A stretch of DNA of 64,000 bases from Gordionus sp. m RMFG-2023 (GCF_954871325.1 NC_088777.1:50782974-50846973), one strand, 5' to 3'; counted from the stretch's first letter, positions 15,301 to 27,090 are shown. The notes: generated by a model from the sequence alone, not told the origin. Translations and numbers: made by a program.

Positions 15301-18300
15301 TCATCTACTATATAAATTTTTAGGACAATTTAGTCTTGGACCTTCATTCTTATAAATCTATAAGGGTATTGAACTTAAGATTAGTTTCAAAAATTTACCT
15401 CAAAATCGTTTCAAACTCATATAGTAGGTATATTATAATACACACGAAGAACGCTTGAATAAATTATTGATAAAATCCCATTTTATTTAAAAATACCCCT
15501 TCGTAATTGATTTAAAATGGAGAGATTAGAAATCCTCACCAGAAAAAGTTATTAGACCTATATTAATAAAAAAAAATTGATTAAGCAGAGCTCTCCATAC
15601 TCCAATAACGTTGAGTCTCTCCCATATAATAATTCGATTTCAAAATCGATATTAACTAAGTATTTTGACAATGAGGTCACCCACCTTGAAATTTCGATGT
15701 TGAAATTGTATTATTAGGTTAAGGGTTAGGGTTAGGTTAACACTCTCCCACCACGTGTTATAACATTTTTTTAATATCTTGAAAAATATTTTTTAACAAA
15801 AAGTGATAACGAGTGGCGATTGGATATCAACGGGCGATTCCAGCCTCGATAAATGTCTGAGGATTCATTTAGCCCAAGTCAGTAGAGCCCTAAAACAATT
15901 AACAATAAACTTGAAATCTAACGAAGAACAAGATGGCGGCAATATGAGCATAAATATCAGCATGCCACTCAGCAGAGTGAAATGGCTCAAGATAATAAAG
16001 GTGCAAAGTCTGTGTCTGGAGATTTATTTCGAAATAGCGACTCACCAAGCCTCGAGGGATTTCAATGTTGTCCTCGCTATAATAAACAGTTTAATTTACA
16101 CTTTATTTGTTGTTGCTGTTGTTTATTTCAATGTTGTCCTCGCTATGATAAACAGTTTAATTTACACTTTTTGTTGTTGTTGTTTATTTCAATGATGTCC
16201 TCGCTATAATAAACAGTTTAATTTAGATTTTATTTGTTGTTGTTTATTTCAATGTTGTCCTCGCTATAATAAACAATTTAATTTACACTTTTTTGTTGTT
16301 GTTGTTGTTTTATCTTATATTGAAAAATTGCGTTTTATATACATATATATAAAAAAAAAGAATACACCAACTTGAACGGTTGGGGAAACGTTAACAAGAT
16401 CGCTTCGTTTTGGGGCAAGGCGTTACAGGGTAGTAGCGGTTCTCTATCTTCCCCTCTGTCTCCTTACCCGAACCAAATATTATTGATTCAAGCTAGGCAA
16501 TTCGAAAACTGTTTGGAGAGGGAATACCTACCTTTCCTCCTCAAAGGTCACACTCAACAGATCATATCTTTAGGTAACTTATATCTATCCCTTATTCATT
16601 TATTGACTCTCAATAAACTCTTACCCAGCAGCTTGTAGGAATATATTTTTTTTTTGTTAATGACAAGAATTTTGATATTTAGAGAATGATCATCTTTACT
16701 GTTTATAAAATAAGAATTTGTTAATTTTTTATATTTTAATAAAATATAAGAGAGGGGTGTGGGAGTAGTTTTGTCACGCGTCTTTAAGGAATTAAGAGGG
16801 ATAAAGGGAGTATTCGAAGAAACATTTGTAATTCCATTTTAGCATTTCAATTTGAGTTTTTTTTGTTTTAAAGGTAAGGGACTCGGTTTAAAATTGCAAA
16901 GCAATATTTCATATCTAATTATTGTTAGTTATAATTCCGTATAAAAAAAAACTACTAAACTGTTTGATTGTTTTGTTTTTTTTTTAAATAAAATAACCCG
17001 CTATCTTAAAATAATTTGCAAGGAGGGTTTTACTTGATTATCGCAAAGATTAATATTTATTTTTAATATTTTACCTTATTCGTTCCCCTCCCCCTTCCCA
17101 AGTATTTCCGAAGGTGATAGGGGAAATTCAAAGGATAATAGTTACCCCCTTTGTTCCTTCCTGGAATGACATGCCTCAGAGCGAAGGAAACGAAATGGCT
17201 TCGATGGGTGTCGGCAACTACATAACTCTGCTTCAATTAGTGTTTTACTTGAAATTGAACATTATAACCGATTTTAAGGCGCATTTAGACGAATTAGCGA
17301 AGGAATGTAAGTTAAAATTCTTTTTTTTTTCATTTTAATGAAATTAAATTAATTAATTAATACGCAAATAAAGTGGAATTCCGGGATTTATTTAACGCCG
17401 GCAATCAGAACGGACTTATAAAATACATTTTGTCGTTGAACAACGATCTCCCTCCGGCCAATAGCTTCGATATGATTTGTCGCCTTTTATGCAATAACGA
17501 TGAAATAAATCGATTTACAGGTTAAAAATATATAACGTATATTACAACAATATTTCACGTGAGAAATTTAAGAATTGCCATAAAAATATCAGCATTGATT
17601 CATAATAATTCAATTCACTTATATCCAATCTTAGCACTCAATTCTCTTTAACTCCGATGGTAGAACGAAAAATATGCCCTTTAAAGAATGAATATAAAGA
17701 GATTTGCCCTTACTTATCTATCATATATTTTTTCTTCTTTTTTTTGAAATCCCCCCCCTCCTCTCCCTCATCCCCAAAACAAGTGACTTACCTGAATAGC
17801 TTGAGCAACCATCCGGAAGCAAAAAGAAAAGCGGTGCTACGTGCTCTGGCTTGCTTAGAATCCAACGATATTATTATAAGGTGTGGTGCTTGCAGAGCGC
17901 TGCAACATTTGAAGGTAATTAATATAATTAATGAATAATAAACAATAGCTAAAGGGGATGCTAAAAGAGGCTAATTTATTTTAAAATAAGTGCCTATATT
18001 TTTTCCCCCACTGTATAGAGGACTTTACTTCCGTAACCCTCCTTTTGCGGGTCTTCGGTCCGCTTTTGCCTGGCCTTCGGCCGAGTTTTATGCCATTTAT
18101 AACCCTCTCCCCATACTTTAATTAATTTTAATAAACGTGTATTCGCCAATCTATGTAACGTAAATGCAGACCCTTAAAACAAAACGACAAATTCTTAAAA
18201 TAACCCCCCATTTTAAAAGTTTTTCATCTTATCTAAGAAAAAAGGTAGAAAACTATTTTTACCAAGTTCTTGATTTAGCCATTTCTTTTTAGAATATTAG

Positions 18301-19026
18301 AATAGATAGGGAACTATTCAAAATGGACATCTAATTAATTGGCAATGATATATATTATATGATACTAGATCGGCGTTTAATTAATTAAAAGTGTACATAC
18401 ATAGGAGTCAGTTGTTGCGCAATTTTATTGTTTGTATTGGGCGACTAATTGTCTTATTCATCTGAATAATACACATTATAATTCATTTAATCTGCGGTCA
18501 GACCACAAAATGACGCTACAGCTGACCATATATTTTGAGCACTTTATATGTTTTATTAAATAAATGAGTAAAATAACCAATCTAGTAATATATATACACA
18601 CATCATTGTTAATTATGAAAATTAATAAAACTTTTGTATAACTCAAAGAAAATCAGCGCAAAAAAATTAATGTATTTTCGAATTTTTGTTTTGTATTTTT
18701 AATCTAAAAAAAAACAATTATTGATTGAATATACAATTATTATCAATTTTCTTCCCATTTATTTTACGTACTTCAAGGCGACCGAATCTATTAACCAGTT
18801 GCTCAACGTATTCACTAACGACCCAAATGTCAAAGTGAATGAATCCGCTAGAATAGCCCTCTTGAACTTGGGTCCAACCGGAATAAGCGCCTACGAAAAA
18901 TTCTTGGCTAACCGTCTCCCCGCGTCCCAACAACGAAATAATGGAATTAATCATTATTCGAACGGAAACCAAGGAATATATAATTTAGGCAACTACGGCA
19001 ATTTCAATTCAGATTCACAATTATAA
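3359..19026 (+). CDS. RIPOR: RIPOR/FAM65 family Rho-binding cell polarity regulator, about 18 exons
   Basis: Exons: 3359-4527, 7325-7674, 8313-8486, 8735-8913, 9032-9177, 9473-9738, 10675-10817, 12328-12502, 13251-13714, 13952-14102, 14585-14666, 14879-15027, 15804 to about 16007, 16361-16573, 17103-17306, 17374-17520, 17784-17914, 18778-19026. All junction phases agree except the exon 13 end. The protein is about 1,530 residues, against 1,000-1,200 in vertebrates. Residues about 391-565 form the BAR-like coiled coil (LEYHATKIDRLYDDYLQ, KLRDG). Residues about 565-690 match the conserved PL48 region (ISGYARIGAGDQF). The C-terminal part is helical ARM/HEAT-like (ISTGDSSLDKCLRIHL, then CGACRALQHLK). 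In vertebrates the family binds RhoA/C and controls cell polarity and migration. The first 390 residues, rich in N, S, D, Y and R with a poly-Q start, have no homolog I recognise. The frame stays open back to 3314, so the start is uncertain. The most doubtful acceptor is exon 10 at 13952, which lacks a pyrimidine tract. Confidence 0.9.
5299..5498. mobile_element. 200 bp MITE with 8 bp TSD (hAT type), TAGTGTTG family
   Basis: Imperfect inverted ends TAGTGTTGCTAAACCGG and CCGTTCAACAACACTA are flanked on both sides by AGTTGAAC (5291-5298 and 5499-5506). An 8 bp duplication is the hAT signature. It lies in RIPOR intron 1 and does not encode protein. Related copies or remnants lie near 45.5, 47.24 and 56.3 kb, sharing an internal stretch around TATTATGCAATCC and the end GAGCCGTT. 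Confidence 0.8.
6853..6986 (+). repeat. (AAGG)n microsatellite, about 33 units
   Basis: A perfect four-base repeat of about 134 bp lies in RIPOR intron 1. It creates open frames on both strands (KEGR and FLPS repeats) which are artefacts of the repeat. A G-rich run at 6531-6551 lies about 300 bases upstream. Confidence 0.95.
8522..8660 (+). repeat. Imperfect (GGAA)n purine tract within the short RIPOR intron 3
   Basis: A purine-only tract of GAGG, GAAA, GGAA and GGGAA units fills more than half of the 248 bp intron between exons 3 and 4 (8487-8734). Its core of about 21 GGAA units is nearly perfect. The polypurine strand is the sense strand of the gene. Confidence 0.95.
10016..10392. mobile_element. 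377 bp non-autonomous hAT element
   Basis: Inverted termini CAGTGGCGTAGCTAGG and CCGTAGCTACGCCACTG are of a type common among animal hAT elements. Flanks CCTAGACC (10008-10015) and CCTAGCCC (10393-10400) are an 8 bp duplication with one mismatch. A GC-rich hairpin of GGGCCTTCGGCCC and GGCCGGCCTTCGGCCGG lies subterminally. There is no transposase. It sits in RIPOR intron 6. Confidence 0.85.
10920..12060 (-). mobile_element. Degenerate LINE fragment (RT C-terminus to endonuclease-like domain), antisense in RIPOR intron 7
   Basis: Reading the minus strand from about 12055 downwards gives pieces in several frames that match the better-preserved LINE at 37.6-39.4 kb in the same order. First comes LRPPVSGLKN...LPLHRVYF (like the PVGKDES...LPTHQAFF stretch). 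Next is SKFNDLIRRALKLAGIPSRL. Then comes RGQLGWDFTGIDPNKPSNQN, then YSFIDPSCIFIPIT. Stops and frame changes separate the pieces, so this is an old dead copy. Neither the RT core nor a clear 3' end was seen. It is antisense to the host gene. Confidence 0.8.
14306..14494. mobile_element. About 190 bp MITE with long imperfect TIRs
   Basis: The left end TAGTGTTATTTAAACTACC and the reverse complement of the right end TAGTGTTTTTAAATCACC both continue with CTAACTTT. The TAGTGTT tip resembles the family at 5299, but the inner sequence differs. Flanks do not give a clean target duplication; GTTAGATA and GTTAGACA occur near the two sides but at different offsets. It lies in RIPOR intron 10. Confidence 0.65.
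15714..15740 (+). repeat. Short TTAGGG-like interstitial telomeric motif
   Basis: Reading from 15714, TTAGGTTAAGGGTTAGGG is followed by another TTAGG. This is about four degenerate units in RIPOR intron 12. It is too short to call a telomere relic with confidence. Confidence 0.5.
16061..16310 (+). repeat. Four-copy minisatellite of about 60 bp at the exon 13/intron 13 border
   Basis: Copies begin with TTCAATGTTGTCCTCGCTAT at 16061, 16127 and 16248, with a variant at 16188. Each carries AAACAGTTTAATTTA and a TTGTTGTTG tract. Spacing is 66, 61 and 60 bases. The first copy follows the exon 13 coding sequence with only a short interval, and TG|GTTGTC-type sites within the copies could act as alternative donors. 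Confidence 0.9.
18030..18080. repeat. GC-rich hairpin related to the subterminal region of the 22-27.6 kb hAT
   Basis: GGTCTTCGGTCCGCTTTTGC followed by CTGGCCTTCGGCC is close to the reverse complement of 27512-27546 near the right end of the large hAT element. A similar pair is in the MITE at 10016. In this AT-rich DNA such stems stand out and mark a hAT-derived remnant in RIPOR intron 17. Element ends were not found. Confidence 0.65.
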
Positions 19027-19148
19027 GATTTTTTTTCCGCCATCTTTTTTTGTTGAGTATATCAGAAATTATTAAGCGTTTTGATATATTTATGGTTGCT
19101 TAAAATTGACTTTATTTTTATTATGGGGCATTTCGCGGTATATAATAT

Positions 19149-19154
19149 AATAAA
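19149..19154 (+). terminator. candidate poly(A) signal of the RIPOR gene
   Basis: A canonical AATAAA lies about 120 bases after the TAA stop at 19024-19026. The surrounding DNA is AT-rich, so chance occurrence is possible, but position and strand fit. Confidence 0.45.
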
Positions 19155-21841
19155 ACTTAATAAGGTTTAAAACTTTTTCATTACTTCAATTTGCATTTTT
19201 ATGATTAACTAATTATAAGTATATAAAATACTGAGTAAAATTTGATAATTGTCGTAAAAAGCCATAGGAAATCATTTGTCAAACTCAAATCTTATCTATG
19301 ACAGTCCTTTTGGCTTGATATTATCTATATATATATATAGATATGTTAGCTTCAAAATGTGTTATTTTTACAAAAATATATAAAAATCATTTTTTTTGAC
19401 CGAGATTTTTTTTAAAAAATTTAATAATCAACCGGAAATATATTCTAACCCTATCTTAATGAATTGTAGACATTTTTCACTGGATGACGGAATATATTTG
19501 CGGCAAATTCAAGATTTTTAAATTTTTAAAAACGCCCTTCAAGAAAAATGATTTAAAGATTTAAAATAACACATTCCCTGGATAAAACAACATTACATAT
19601 ACACTAAAAAATTCAGTATTTTTTTTTATAATTTTATATGTCTAAGAAGTACCTATAAATCTAAAGGGTTATTAATACGAGTTAACATCTAATCAATTCA
19701 TGAATACAATTTATAAAACTTTTAAAGTTTAAATTTTGTAAATTAATTTTTTATCTTTTTATATTACAAAAAAAAATTATAAAAATTTGCAAATGCTTAT
19801 ATTATATTAATATAAAAAAATATAATTATATACCTATAATATTTTGTTTAGGAAGGCTTTATTTTTAATTCAAGAGAAGTTTAATTTTTCTATCATAAAT
19901 TTTTACCTAAATTTTAAGCTTATAAAATATTATATTTAAATGCAATTATATTTTATTTTTTTAAGAAAAAAAAAATTCTTTTATAAATTTATACACTATT
20001 ATTTCAAAACTATATATACAAATTTTTATGTATTTTTTTTACTATCTCAATAAGTTTTTATATTTTCATAAAAATTCAACAAATGCAAAAAATATATATA
20101 TTATATAAAATTTATTTTTCTTTTATAGTAGATGACCACGACAATTTTATTATTGAAATATTTATTTATGTGGTAAAAATGTTGCAAAAAATAAAAATAA
20201 ATGTTTAAAAATGCAATTTTAAAAATAAAATTGTGTTGTGATGATTTAATGAAAACATATTGAACGATTAAATTAAAACTCATATTCATATAAAACTATT
20301 TTGTTTGCTAAAATAAATTCTTTTATTCCACATTCTGTTATTATAATTATTTTTGCAAACAATATTTTTTATGGATGGGTTTTTAAATTAATCGTCAACA
20401 TGTTTCATTAAATCATCCACAACATTATATTAATTTATTTGGGTTTTTCCGGTGGAAGTGTATGCTACAAATGCAAGTAATAGAATATCAGCATTAAAAA
20501 CCATATTAATCGAAATTAGAATATTAAAATTGAACATCTTATTTCACCAGTAGTTAATTAGTGCATATAAATGTTTAAGGATAAATCGAAATTCAATTGA
20601 TATGAACATTAAATCTTAATATTGATAATAATAATTTAAAGGCTTACACTAAAGAATTTAGACTTAAAATCAACCACCTCACACCCTTTAAAGTAATTAA
20701 ATTATATTGCAGTTCTCGGGTATAAGCTTTTGTTTTTGCCCAACTCTTCTTTTATTAGTCTATAGACGTTATAACAGTTCTCAAACTGTTGCGCGTACAA
20801 GTAAGAGCGGCTTGCCCATAAACGCGTAGAGGGATCCTCATTTTTTATTTTTTCACCCAAATTAATTTAATTCCCGTTAGACGGAAGAGGAATACCTAGC
20901 GTAGCTCTGTTGAATCTTCAAACCAGTTGGCATAAGTGCTATAAATCACGTATATTTCTTGTTTCATTTTCAGGTTTGTTTGGGCAGGTAGATCAGTTTT
21001 TTAGTATACTTTTCATTATATTGTATTAAAAGTTTTTAAGCATTTTTAACATAAAAAATTTATATCGTTACACAATCACACCTTTTTTTTGTGTTAAGTC
21101 TCTTCCGGTGTCACCTTATATCATAAATGTCACCTCTTTTTCTTGTCACATCAATAAGTCAAAGTAAATACAAATAAACCGAATTAATTCCTTAATTGAT
21201 TCCTAAACTGGACCCCCCCCCCCTCTTTTTTCCACAATAAATAATTCAGGTTTTAATTTTAGCTCCGTACAACAAAAAGAAAATTATTAATACGATAAGG
21301 AATATTATTCTTCTTGTGTGGCTACAGTTCATTTCAATATTTATTAATAAATGAATCGTTAGTCTAGGTTAGTATTCAGCGTAGATAAAACATTAAGGAA
21401 ATGTAACTTCCAACCATGTAGAATTAACATGCAAAAGTAATCTTTGTATAGTAATTAAATTACAATACTGCAAAAATGAGACCTCTACTGTCAAATACCT
21501 GACTGACAATGGCATCCGTGATCGGCACTTTTTAATGAATGCAAATATAAATTATAAATAAGCTAACGATTATATAGGCAAGAAATCATTCCATCTAAGG
21601 ATATTGTAAATTTCGCGAAAATTTTACTTAGGACAAATATTTAGGGGTCATTTATTTCCCCTTATTTTATAATAAGAATGTACCGATTTTTTATCTTTTT
21701 AAAAATATCGGCTAATATTTATTCGCTAATATGATCGGATAATATGGCATCTTTTTTTCTTTTTTTTTAAATAATAACCTTTTATTACTACTATCAAATA
21801 AAATAATATTAAAATTAACATATCAAATATAAAATAAAACA
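19155..21841. other. Intergenic AT-rich DNA, no gene recognised
   Basis: Long A/T tracts without a supported exon. Two places have lower AT content (about 20.64-20.98 and 21.35-21.53 kb). At 21347 AAATGAATCGTTAGTCTAGG resembles the right tip of the long-TIR elements at 26383 and 31283, so a decayed relative may lie here. Confidence 0.5.
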
Positions 21842-21956
21842 TTATTTTATAAAAACGGAGGTGGGACTGCAAGTTCCCAAAAAACATGAATAGTTATATT
21901 TTAAAATACTTATTTGTAGGTTTTGTTTTAAAAAATAGTATTCTTTTGGTTCTGAT
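21842..21956 (-). mobile_element. 3' piece of a LINE split by the large hAT insertion
   Basis: Minus-strand coding begins SEPKEYYFLKQNLQISILKY and ends near FLGTCSPTSVF. It continues the piece that ends at 27645 (TLKFLKNIGDKTRALT). Together they parallel the plus-strand LINE near 39.4 kb (FFKELGKRISTRTEDPNEGY, then YLRQRLALNIIKSNYLSFIF). The break coincides with the GTAAGGGC target duplication, so one LINE was cut by the hAT. Confidence 0.85.
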
Positions 21957-22907
21957 GTAAGGGCCAGGGGCGGACTGGCCATAAGACCCGGTGGGCATTT
22001 TGCCCACGATGCCGCAAGGAAATGTCGATTTTTGAGGCTGATCAAAGGAAAATATCAAAATAGAGGCCGATTAAAAAAAATTATTATTATGATCACATTA
22101 TTTTCTCTTATCATTTATTTATTTTTAATGATATCTTATCTTTATGATTTGAATATAACATTCCTTGAGAATTGTCATGTCGTTTACTATATTTTAATGC
22201 AAACGCTACACATCATTACCACGTTCTTTTCTTTGTTTTTTTTTCAAATGTAGTGAAAACGCTTCCATTTAAATAGAGTCTAAGTTTTGATTAATTTATT
22301 ATATTATATTTTTATACATTGAATTGTAAAAATAATATAGCCAACATTTTTTGTTCTTAATTCATTGAAATCAAATAAAATTCAGGTCGTTGAATCAGAT
22401 AAAAGGATAGATGCTTGGGTGAAACAGCCAAAATAAGTTGAGAAGGCTGCAAAAAATAGGTGAGATAAGGTGGTGGGCACGTGAAAAAGTTCTTAGATTT
22501 ATATATGGTAAAGAGAGCTTGCTCTCAATAACGATAAAGACTCTTCAATTTATAATATATAATAAATAATTTGAGACAAAAACTTGATAATTTGACTCTA
22601 ATACAGCTGTAATATATTTGGAAATTTTTAAAATAATGGGGCCACTGTCATATCTTCAAACTAAAAAATTAGGTACTTTGTCAGCATGGAAAATGAAAGA
22701 TGATGCTAAATCTTCTGTATCATTGATTATTACATCGATTCGAAATAAAGCAATAAAATGGCTGCTAATTTAAATGAAAAATTTTCATATTTATAGCTCC
22801 CGGAGAGTATGAGTACAAAATGCTCTGTAAAAAGATCGAATAGGACGAGCCAATGACATATAATAATACCTAGACTGACGATTCATTCATTAAAATGCCT
22901 TTTTAAG

Positions 22908-24045
22908 GGTTATGGGCCGCTATTACTACTATTAAAAAATGTTAAAAAAGCTAATAAGCTAAAATGGCTGTCAAAATGGCCCCTATAAGTTTGAAGTGAG
23001 AGATTTATAATAAATATTGCAATCTATCCATTCCACAATTACATAAGTTTCATAAATAGCTGGGTTTGTGTAGATCTAGGAGTCTCTATTAATTTTATTC
23101 ATTATAAAAAATCTTATATCAGTAAGTTGAGTAATTTTTATTTAAGATGTTTTTTATTTTGAGAAGTATGTGAAACTAATGTTGATAAATAGGTATCTAA
23201 TAATCTCATATTTTAGCTTTAAGTTTCAGTCATATACCTCTTATATATTAATATTACACATTCTACTCCATTTTCCATTTTCATAACATTAAATTATTTA
23301 TTAAAATTAAAACAAAATAATATCTTATAATGACTTTTGCAAATATATTAAATCTTATAATATATTATAATTATATATCAAATAATGAATTAATGTGAAG
23401 TCATATTTTCATAGTAAAAAATAATATATAATAACAAACATTGATACTCAGTATACACATATAATTTCATTAAATAATCAAACAAATGAAGAAAATATAA
23501 TATATAATAACAAAAATTGATACTCAGTATACACTTATAATTTCATTAAATAATCACACAAATGAAGAAAATATAATCTTTAATATCAATATTAAATGTA
23601 AATAATATTTTATAATATTAAATACAAAACATATAAATATTAAATGCAAAACAATTTTATAAATATTAATTGCAAAACAATTTTATAAATATCAGATGTA
23701 AAACAATTTCATCATTCATAAAAGGTAGGGTGAGCCTGATTGACCAAATAATACACATGATAAACTAGACAAAATCATTTAGAAACTAATTGTAATAGTT
23801 TGTTCACTTCTTTAAAGAACATTATAAAATAATAATTTATATTTTACTTTATATCTTTTTTTATCCTAAGAGAGTAAAGCTTCTTTTTTATACTGTGCCA
23901 ATTGAGATAAATAAACTTTAAGCTTTGAGCATATAAACTTTAAGCTTATTATTTGAGCACACAAATTATAAGGTTAAGCGAAATTTAGCGAAAAGTTTGC
24001 CGACAAAATACCTAATTATAACTAAAAAATAGTAAAGGGTACGAT
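22908..24045. mobile_element. 1.14 kb insertion within the left TIR of the long-TIR element
   Basis: The 10 bp word CCTTTTTAAG occurs at 22898-22907 and again at 24046-24055. On both outer sides the long-TIR sequence continues as in the sister element at 28193 (AAAATGC before, then TAAATGCAAATCAGCTG after). The segment between is therefore a later insertion. Ends GGTTATGGG and GTACGATC show only weak inverted similarity. The interior is AT-rich and carries a two-copy 77 bp tandem repeat. No coding was seen. Confidence 0.65.
23421..23577 (+). repeat. Two-copy tandem repeat, about 77 bp unit
   Basis: ATATAATAACAAACATTGAT and the following block ending ATGAAGAAAATATAAT are repeated almost exactly at 23498. 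It lies inside the 1.14 kb insertion. Confidence 0.85.
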
Positions 24046-25184
24046 CCTTTTTAAGCATGTATAAATGCAAATCAGCTGAAGACGCCATAAACACCATATT
24101 TGTTACATCGATGATAATTTGCTCAATAGCATATTTGAATTTGTTAAGTAAATATTTTAATCAATATACTATGGTTATATTAATATGAATTATTTTCCCA
24201 TAGTTAGTTTTTATTACCATGATCTGTTAAATTTTATATTTAATTTGCTACTTATTTAAATTTATTAATCAAACATTTTATTTTATCAAAAGATTATTTT
24301 TATTTTCTAAATTATTAATATCTACAATTATTGCGATAATATAGTCATATATTATAAAATAAGTTTAAGCTTTTTGCTTATAATGTGCAGGTAAGCATCA
24401 GCAATTTTTATTCAAGTTAGCAATCTTATTATTTATTGTGTGCTATTATATACCTATAGAGAAGATTATATAAGAATATTCATATTATAAGTCAATCTAG
24501 GGCTTAGGTAAGTATCAATTTTATAACTCAAGATTTAGAAATTGTTTTATTTTGAAGGTTGTTTTTAAAAATATATAAAAATTGTATAATGCTTAGCCCA
24601 AAAGTTATAAAAATTTAAATCTGATTTTTATTTTTGTTAATTAACTATATTATTTTTAAATTTAGTATTCTATTTACATAGCTCTTAAAATAGAAATAAA
24701 TGTACATATTGTAATATATTTTTATACAGTATAAATAAGAATATTAGCTCTAAATTTTCAAATATCTAAAAATGTCCAGGCTGACATAAAAATTTTATGA
24801 AATGGTTACTCAAGTTTATAATTTTATATTAAATAAGGAATAAAATTATATAAAAATATAAAATAAAATTATATTTTTTTTGATAATTATCATTCATCAT
24901 ATCATATAATAAGAGTTTATTTATATCTATTATTTTTTTTTTATTTAACATTATATAAGAAAATAAATATAACTATAAAAAAATAATAATATATTTATAC
25001 TTTATCTATCTGTCTAGTCTACCCATATATATTTATCTAATTAAGGTTATATCATTATGCAGATAAACAACAAAAATTCAAATATCAATATTTGGCAGAA
25101 GTTGACGAAAACCATTCTATTTGCAGGACAATAAATATATTGGCACATGATCTTTTTTAATTTATATTATGACTGTATATATTT

Positions 25185-25326
25185 AAATATGGATGCTATA
25201 TATTAATGAATTTTGTAATTTATCGTACATTATATCTATTTTCTAATTTATAATAAAATATGGATGCTATATTAATGAATTTCGTAATTTATGGTACATT
25301 ATATCTATTTTCTAATTTATAATAAA
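25185..25326 (+). repeat. Two-copy tandem repeat, about 71 bp unit
   Basis: AAATATGGATGCTATA with the following TTAATGAATTTTGTAATTTA block recurs at 25256. It lies inside the long-TIR element. Confidence 0.85.
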
Positions 25327-25860
25327 CTATTTCTTGTAATGATACAACATTTAATCTTATTAGAGGCTCTAGTATCTTTAAAAATTATTGATTTTCATCA
25401 TATAATTAATATGTCCATTCTTCTAAAAATAAAGAGATAAGAGTAAGCTAAATTGATCTAAAATTAAGGTCATTTTTTATAAATGAGGTCTTAAAAATAT
25501 TTTATTAATACAGATCAGAATCCAAATATAAGATTTTACATGGGTAAGGATATCCTAATAAAAGTAAAAATGGTTTAAATTTTCACCAATGTTAAATAGT
25601 TAATAAGATTCAATTTAACTCCTTAAATTATTAAATTCATAAGTATTTCATTTCTTTAATCATAATGAATAATATAAAAATCATTTTGAATTGGACTTTA
25701 AGAAGATTAAACAAAATACTATAATACTTTAATAAATACTACATATTTATTTATAATATGTAAAAAAAAATGTTATATTATTAAGAATGTATCTGAAGCT
25801 AAGCATTTATTTTTATATTATAAATATTATTGTAAAATCATAATTTATCCAGAATATTTT

Positions 25861-26245
25861 GAATTTCTGCTAAATAGATAAGAACAGCCATGGAATATTT
25901 GAAAGGATATTTTAATTGATTTCCTTAATTTTGCATGAATTTCTGCTTAATACATAAGAATAGCCATGGAATATTTGAAAGGATATTTTTATTGATCCTT
26001 AATTTTGCATAAATTTCTGCTAATACATCAGAATAGCCATTTGCATGAATTTCTGCTTAATACATAAGAATAGCCATGAAATATTTGAAAGGATATTTTA
26101 ATTGATTTCCTTAATTTTGCATGAATTTCTGCTTAATACATCAGAATAGCTATGAGGATATTTTAATTGATTCCCTTAATTTTGCATGAATTTCTGCTAA
26201 ATAGTTAAGAATAGCAATGGAATATTTTATAGGATATTATAATTG
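25861..26245 (+). repeat. Minisatellite, about six units of 65-76 bp
   Basis: Units begin GAATTTCTGC at 25861, 25937, 26011 (variant), 26047, 26123 and 26188. Each carries AAGAATAGCCATGGAATATT and AAAGGATATTTTAATTGAT, with one shortened unit. It lies next to the right TIR of the long-TIR element. Confidence 0.9.
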
Positions 26246-26479
26246 ATATTCATTATATTTTTTTATATTATAAATTTTATCATCGATGTAACAAACATGG
26301 CGTCAATGGCGTCTCCAGCTAATTTGCATTCATACGTACTTTTATAAATGAATCGTCAGTCTAGGTATTATTATATGTCATTGAGGACGAGCGAAGAAAA
26401 TATATAGTGACAAATGCCAAAATGAACGTCCTCAAGAATCGATTGACCTTTATAGGTTCGAACTATTTCGTCCTATAAT

Positions 26480-27090
26480 TGATCAAATTATAAACAGCTT
26501 GTCGGAACTACTTTCTGCGAATTGAGAGATTATCTTGAATGTGCAATATTTGCATCCAAGACATTTGGATGAAATAAATAGTAAAGGTATTTCTGAAAAG
26601 GCCTTGGAAAAACTAGCACAATTAGAATATAAATTGAGTGTTAAAATTCATAACGATTCATGTTGATTTGACAGTGTTTACAAAGATTTGGTAGCAGAAT
26701 TAAATGAAACGGACGATGATTTCGCATGTACCAGAGGAGTCAAATGAGGAAGATGGAATATTATAAATCAGAGTGTGATAATAAATGTAAGAAGTGTTTA
26801 ACATGCGTGTATGAAATTCTTAAAAGATACAATATGCATATAAGTGACACTAATTTATTTTTGGCATATGAATACATTTTAACTTTATCATTTACACAGG
26901 TTAATTGCGAGAAAGCATTTAGTAAATTAAAAATTATAAAAATAAGCTGGAACTAATATTCACCAAGAAAAATTATAAGTGTTTTTAATGATGTCAGTTG
27001 AACGAGAACTATTAGCATAGATTGAACTAGAAGATATTCCTGTATATTTGCGCAAAGGTTCAAAGTTAATGAAAGATTTATTAACGTAAA
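26480..27090 (+). pseudogene. hAT transposase C-terminal remnant
   Basis: The plus strand reads LAYEYILTLSFTQVNCEKAF followed by SKLKIIK. This matches the hAT C-terminal dimerisation motif (usually LTLPVTSxxCERSFSKLKxIK). A downstream SVERELLA-like stretch in another frame follows, as in ZMYM/DUF4371-like transposases. Upstream, fragments around EILNVQYLHPRHLDE are visible in shifted frames. Stops and frame changes make it non-functional. The N-terminal part of the reading lies left of 22842, separated by the nested element. Confidence 0.85.

Larger units (their letters stand above)
22851..26383. mobile_element. Long-TIR DNA element nested in the hAT, 9 bp TSD
   Basis: The ends CAATGACATATAATAATACC (22851) and its near complement (ending 26383) both continue with TAGACTGACGATTCATT. 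Flanks are AGGACGAGC on both sides (22842-22850 and 26384-26392). The inverted repeat continues inward: the right-hand block 26281-26340 (ATCGATGTAACAAACATGGC) is matched by the left-hand block at about 24065-24110, displaced by the insertion at 22908-24045. A 9 bp duplication and long TIRs fit a Mutator-like element; the 8 bp duplication of its relative at 28193 would fit hAT. No transposase is present; the interior is AT-rich with minisatellites. Confidence 0.85.

Noticed and set aside
15714-15740. Former chromosome end or telomere fusion
   Set aside because: Only about four degenerate TTAGGG-like units within an intron; no degenerate telomeric tract around them.
25861-26245. CRISPR-like array of regular repeats
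   Set aside because: Eukaryotic context; units are whole tandem copies without unique spacers, and unit length varies.
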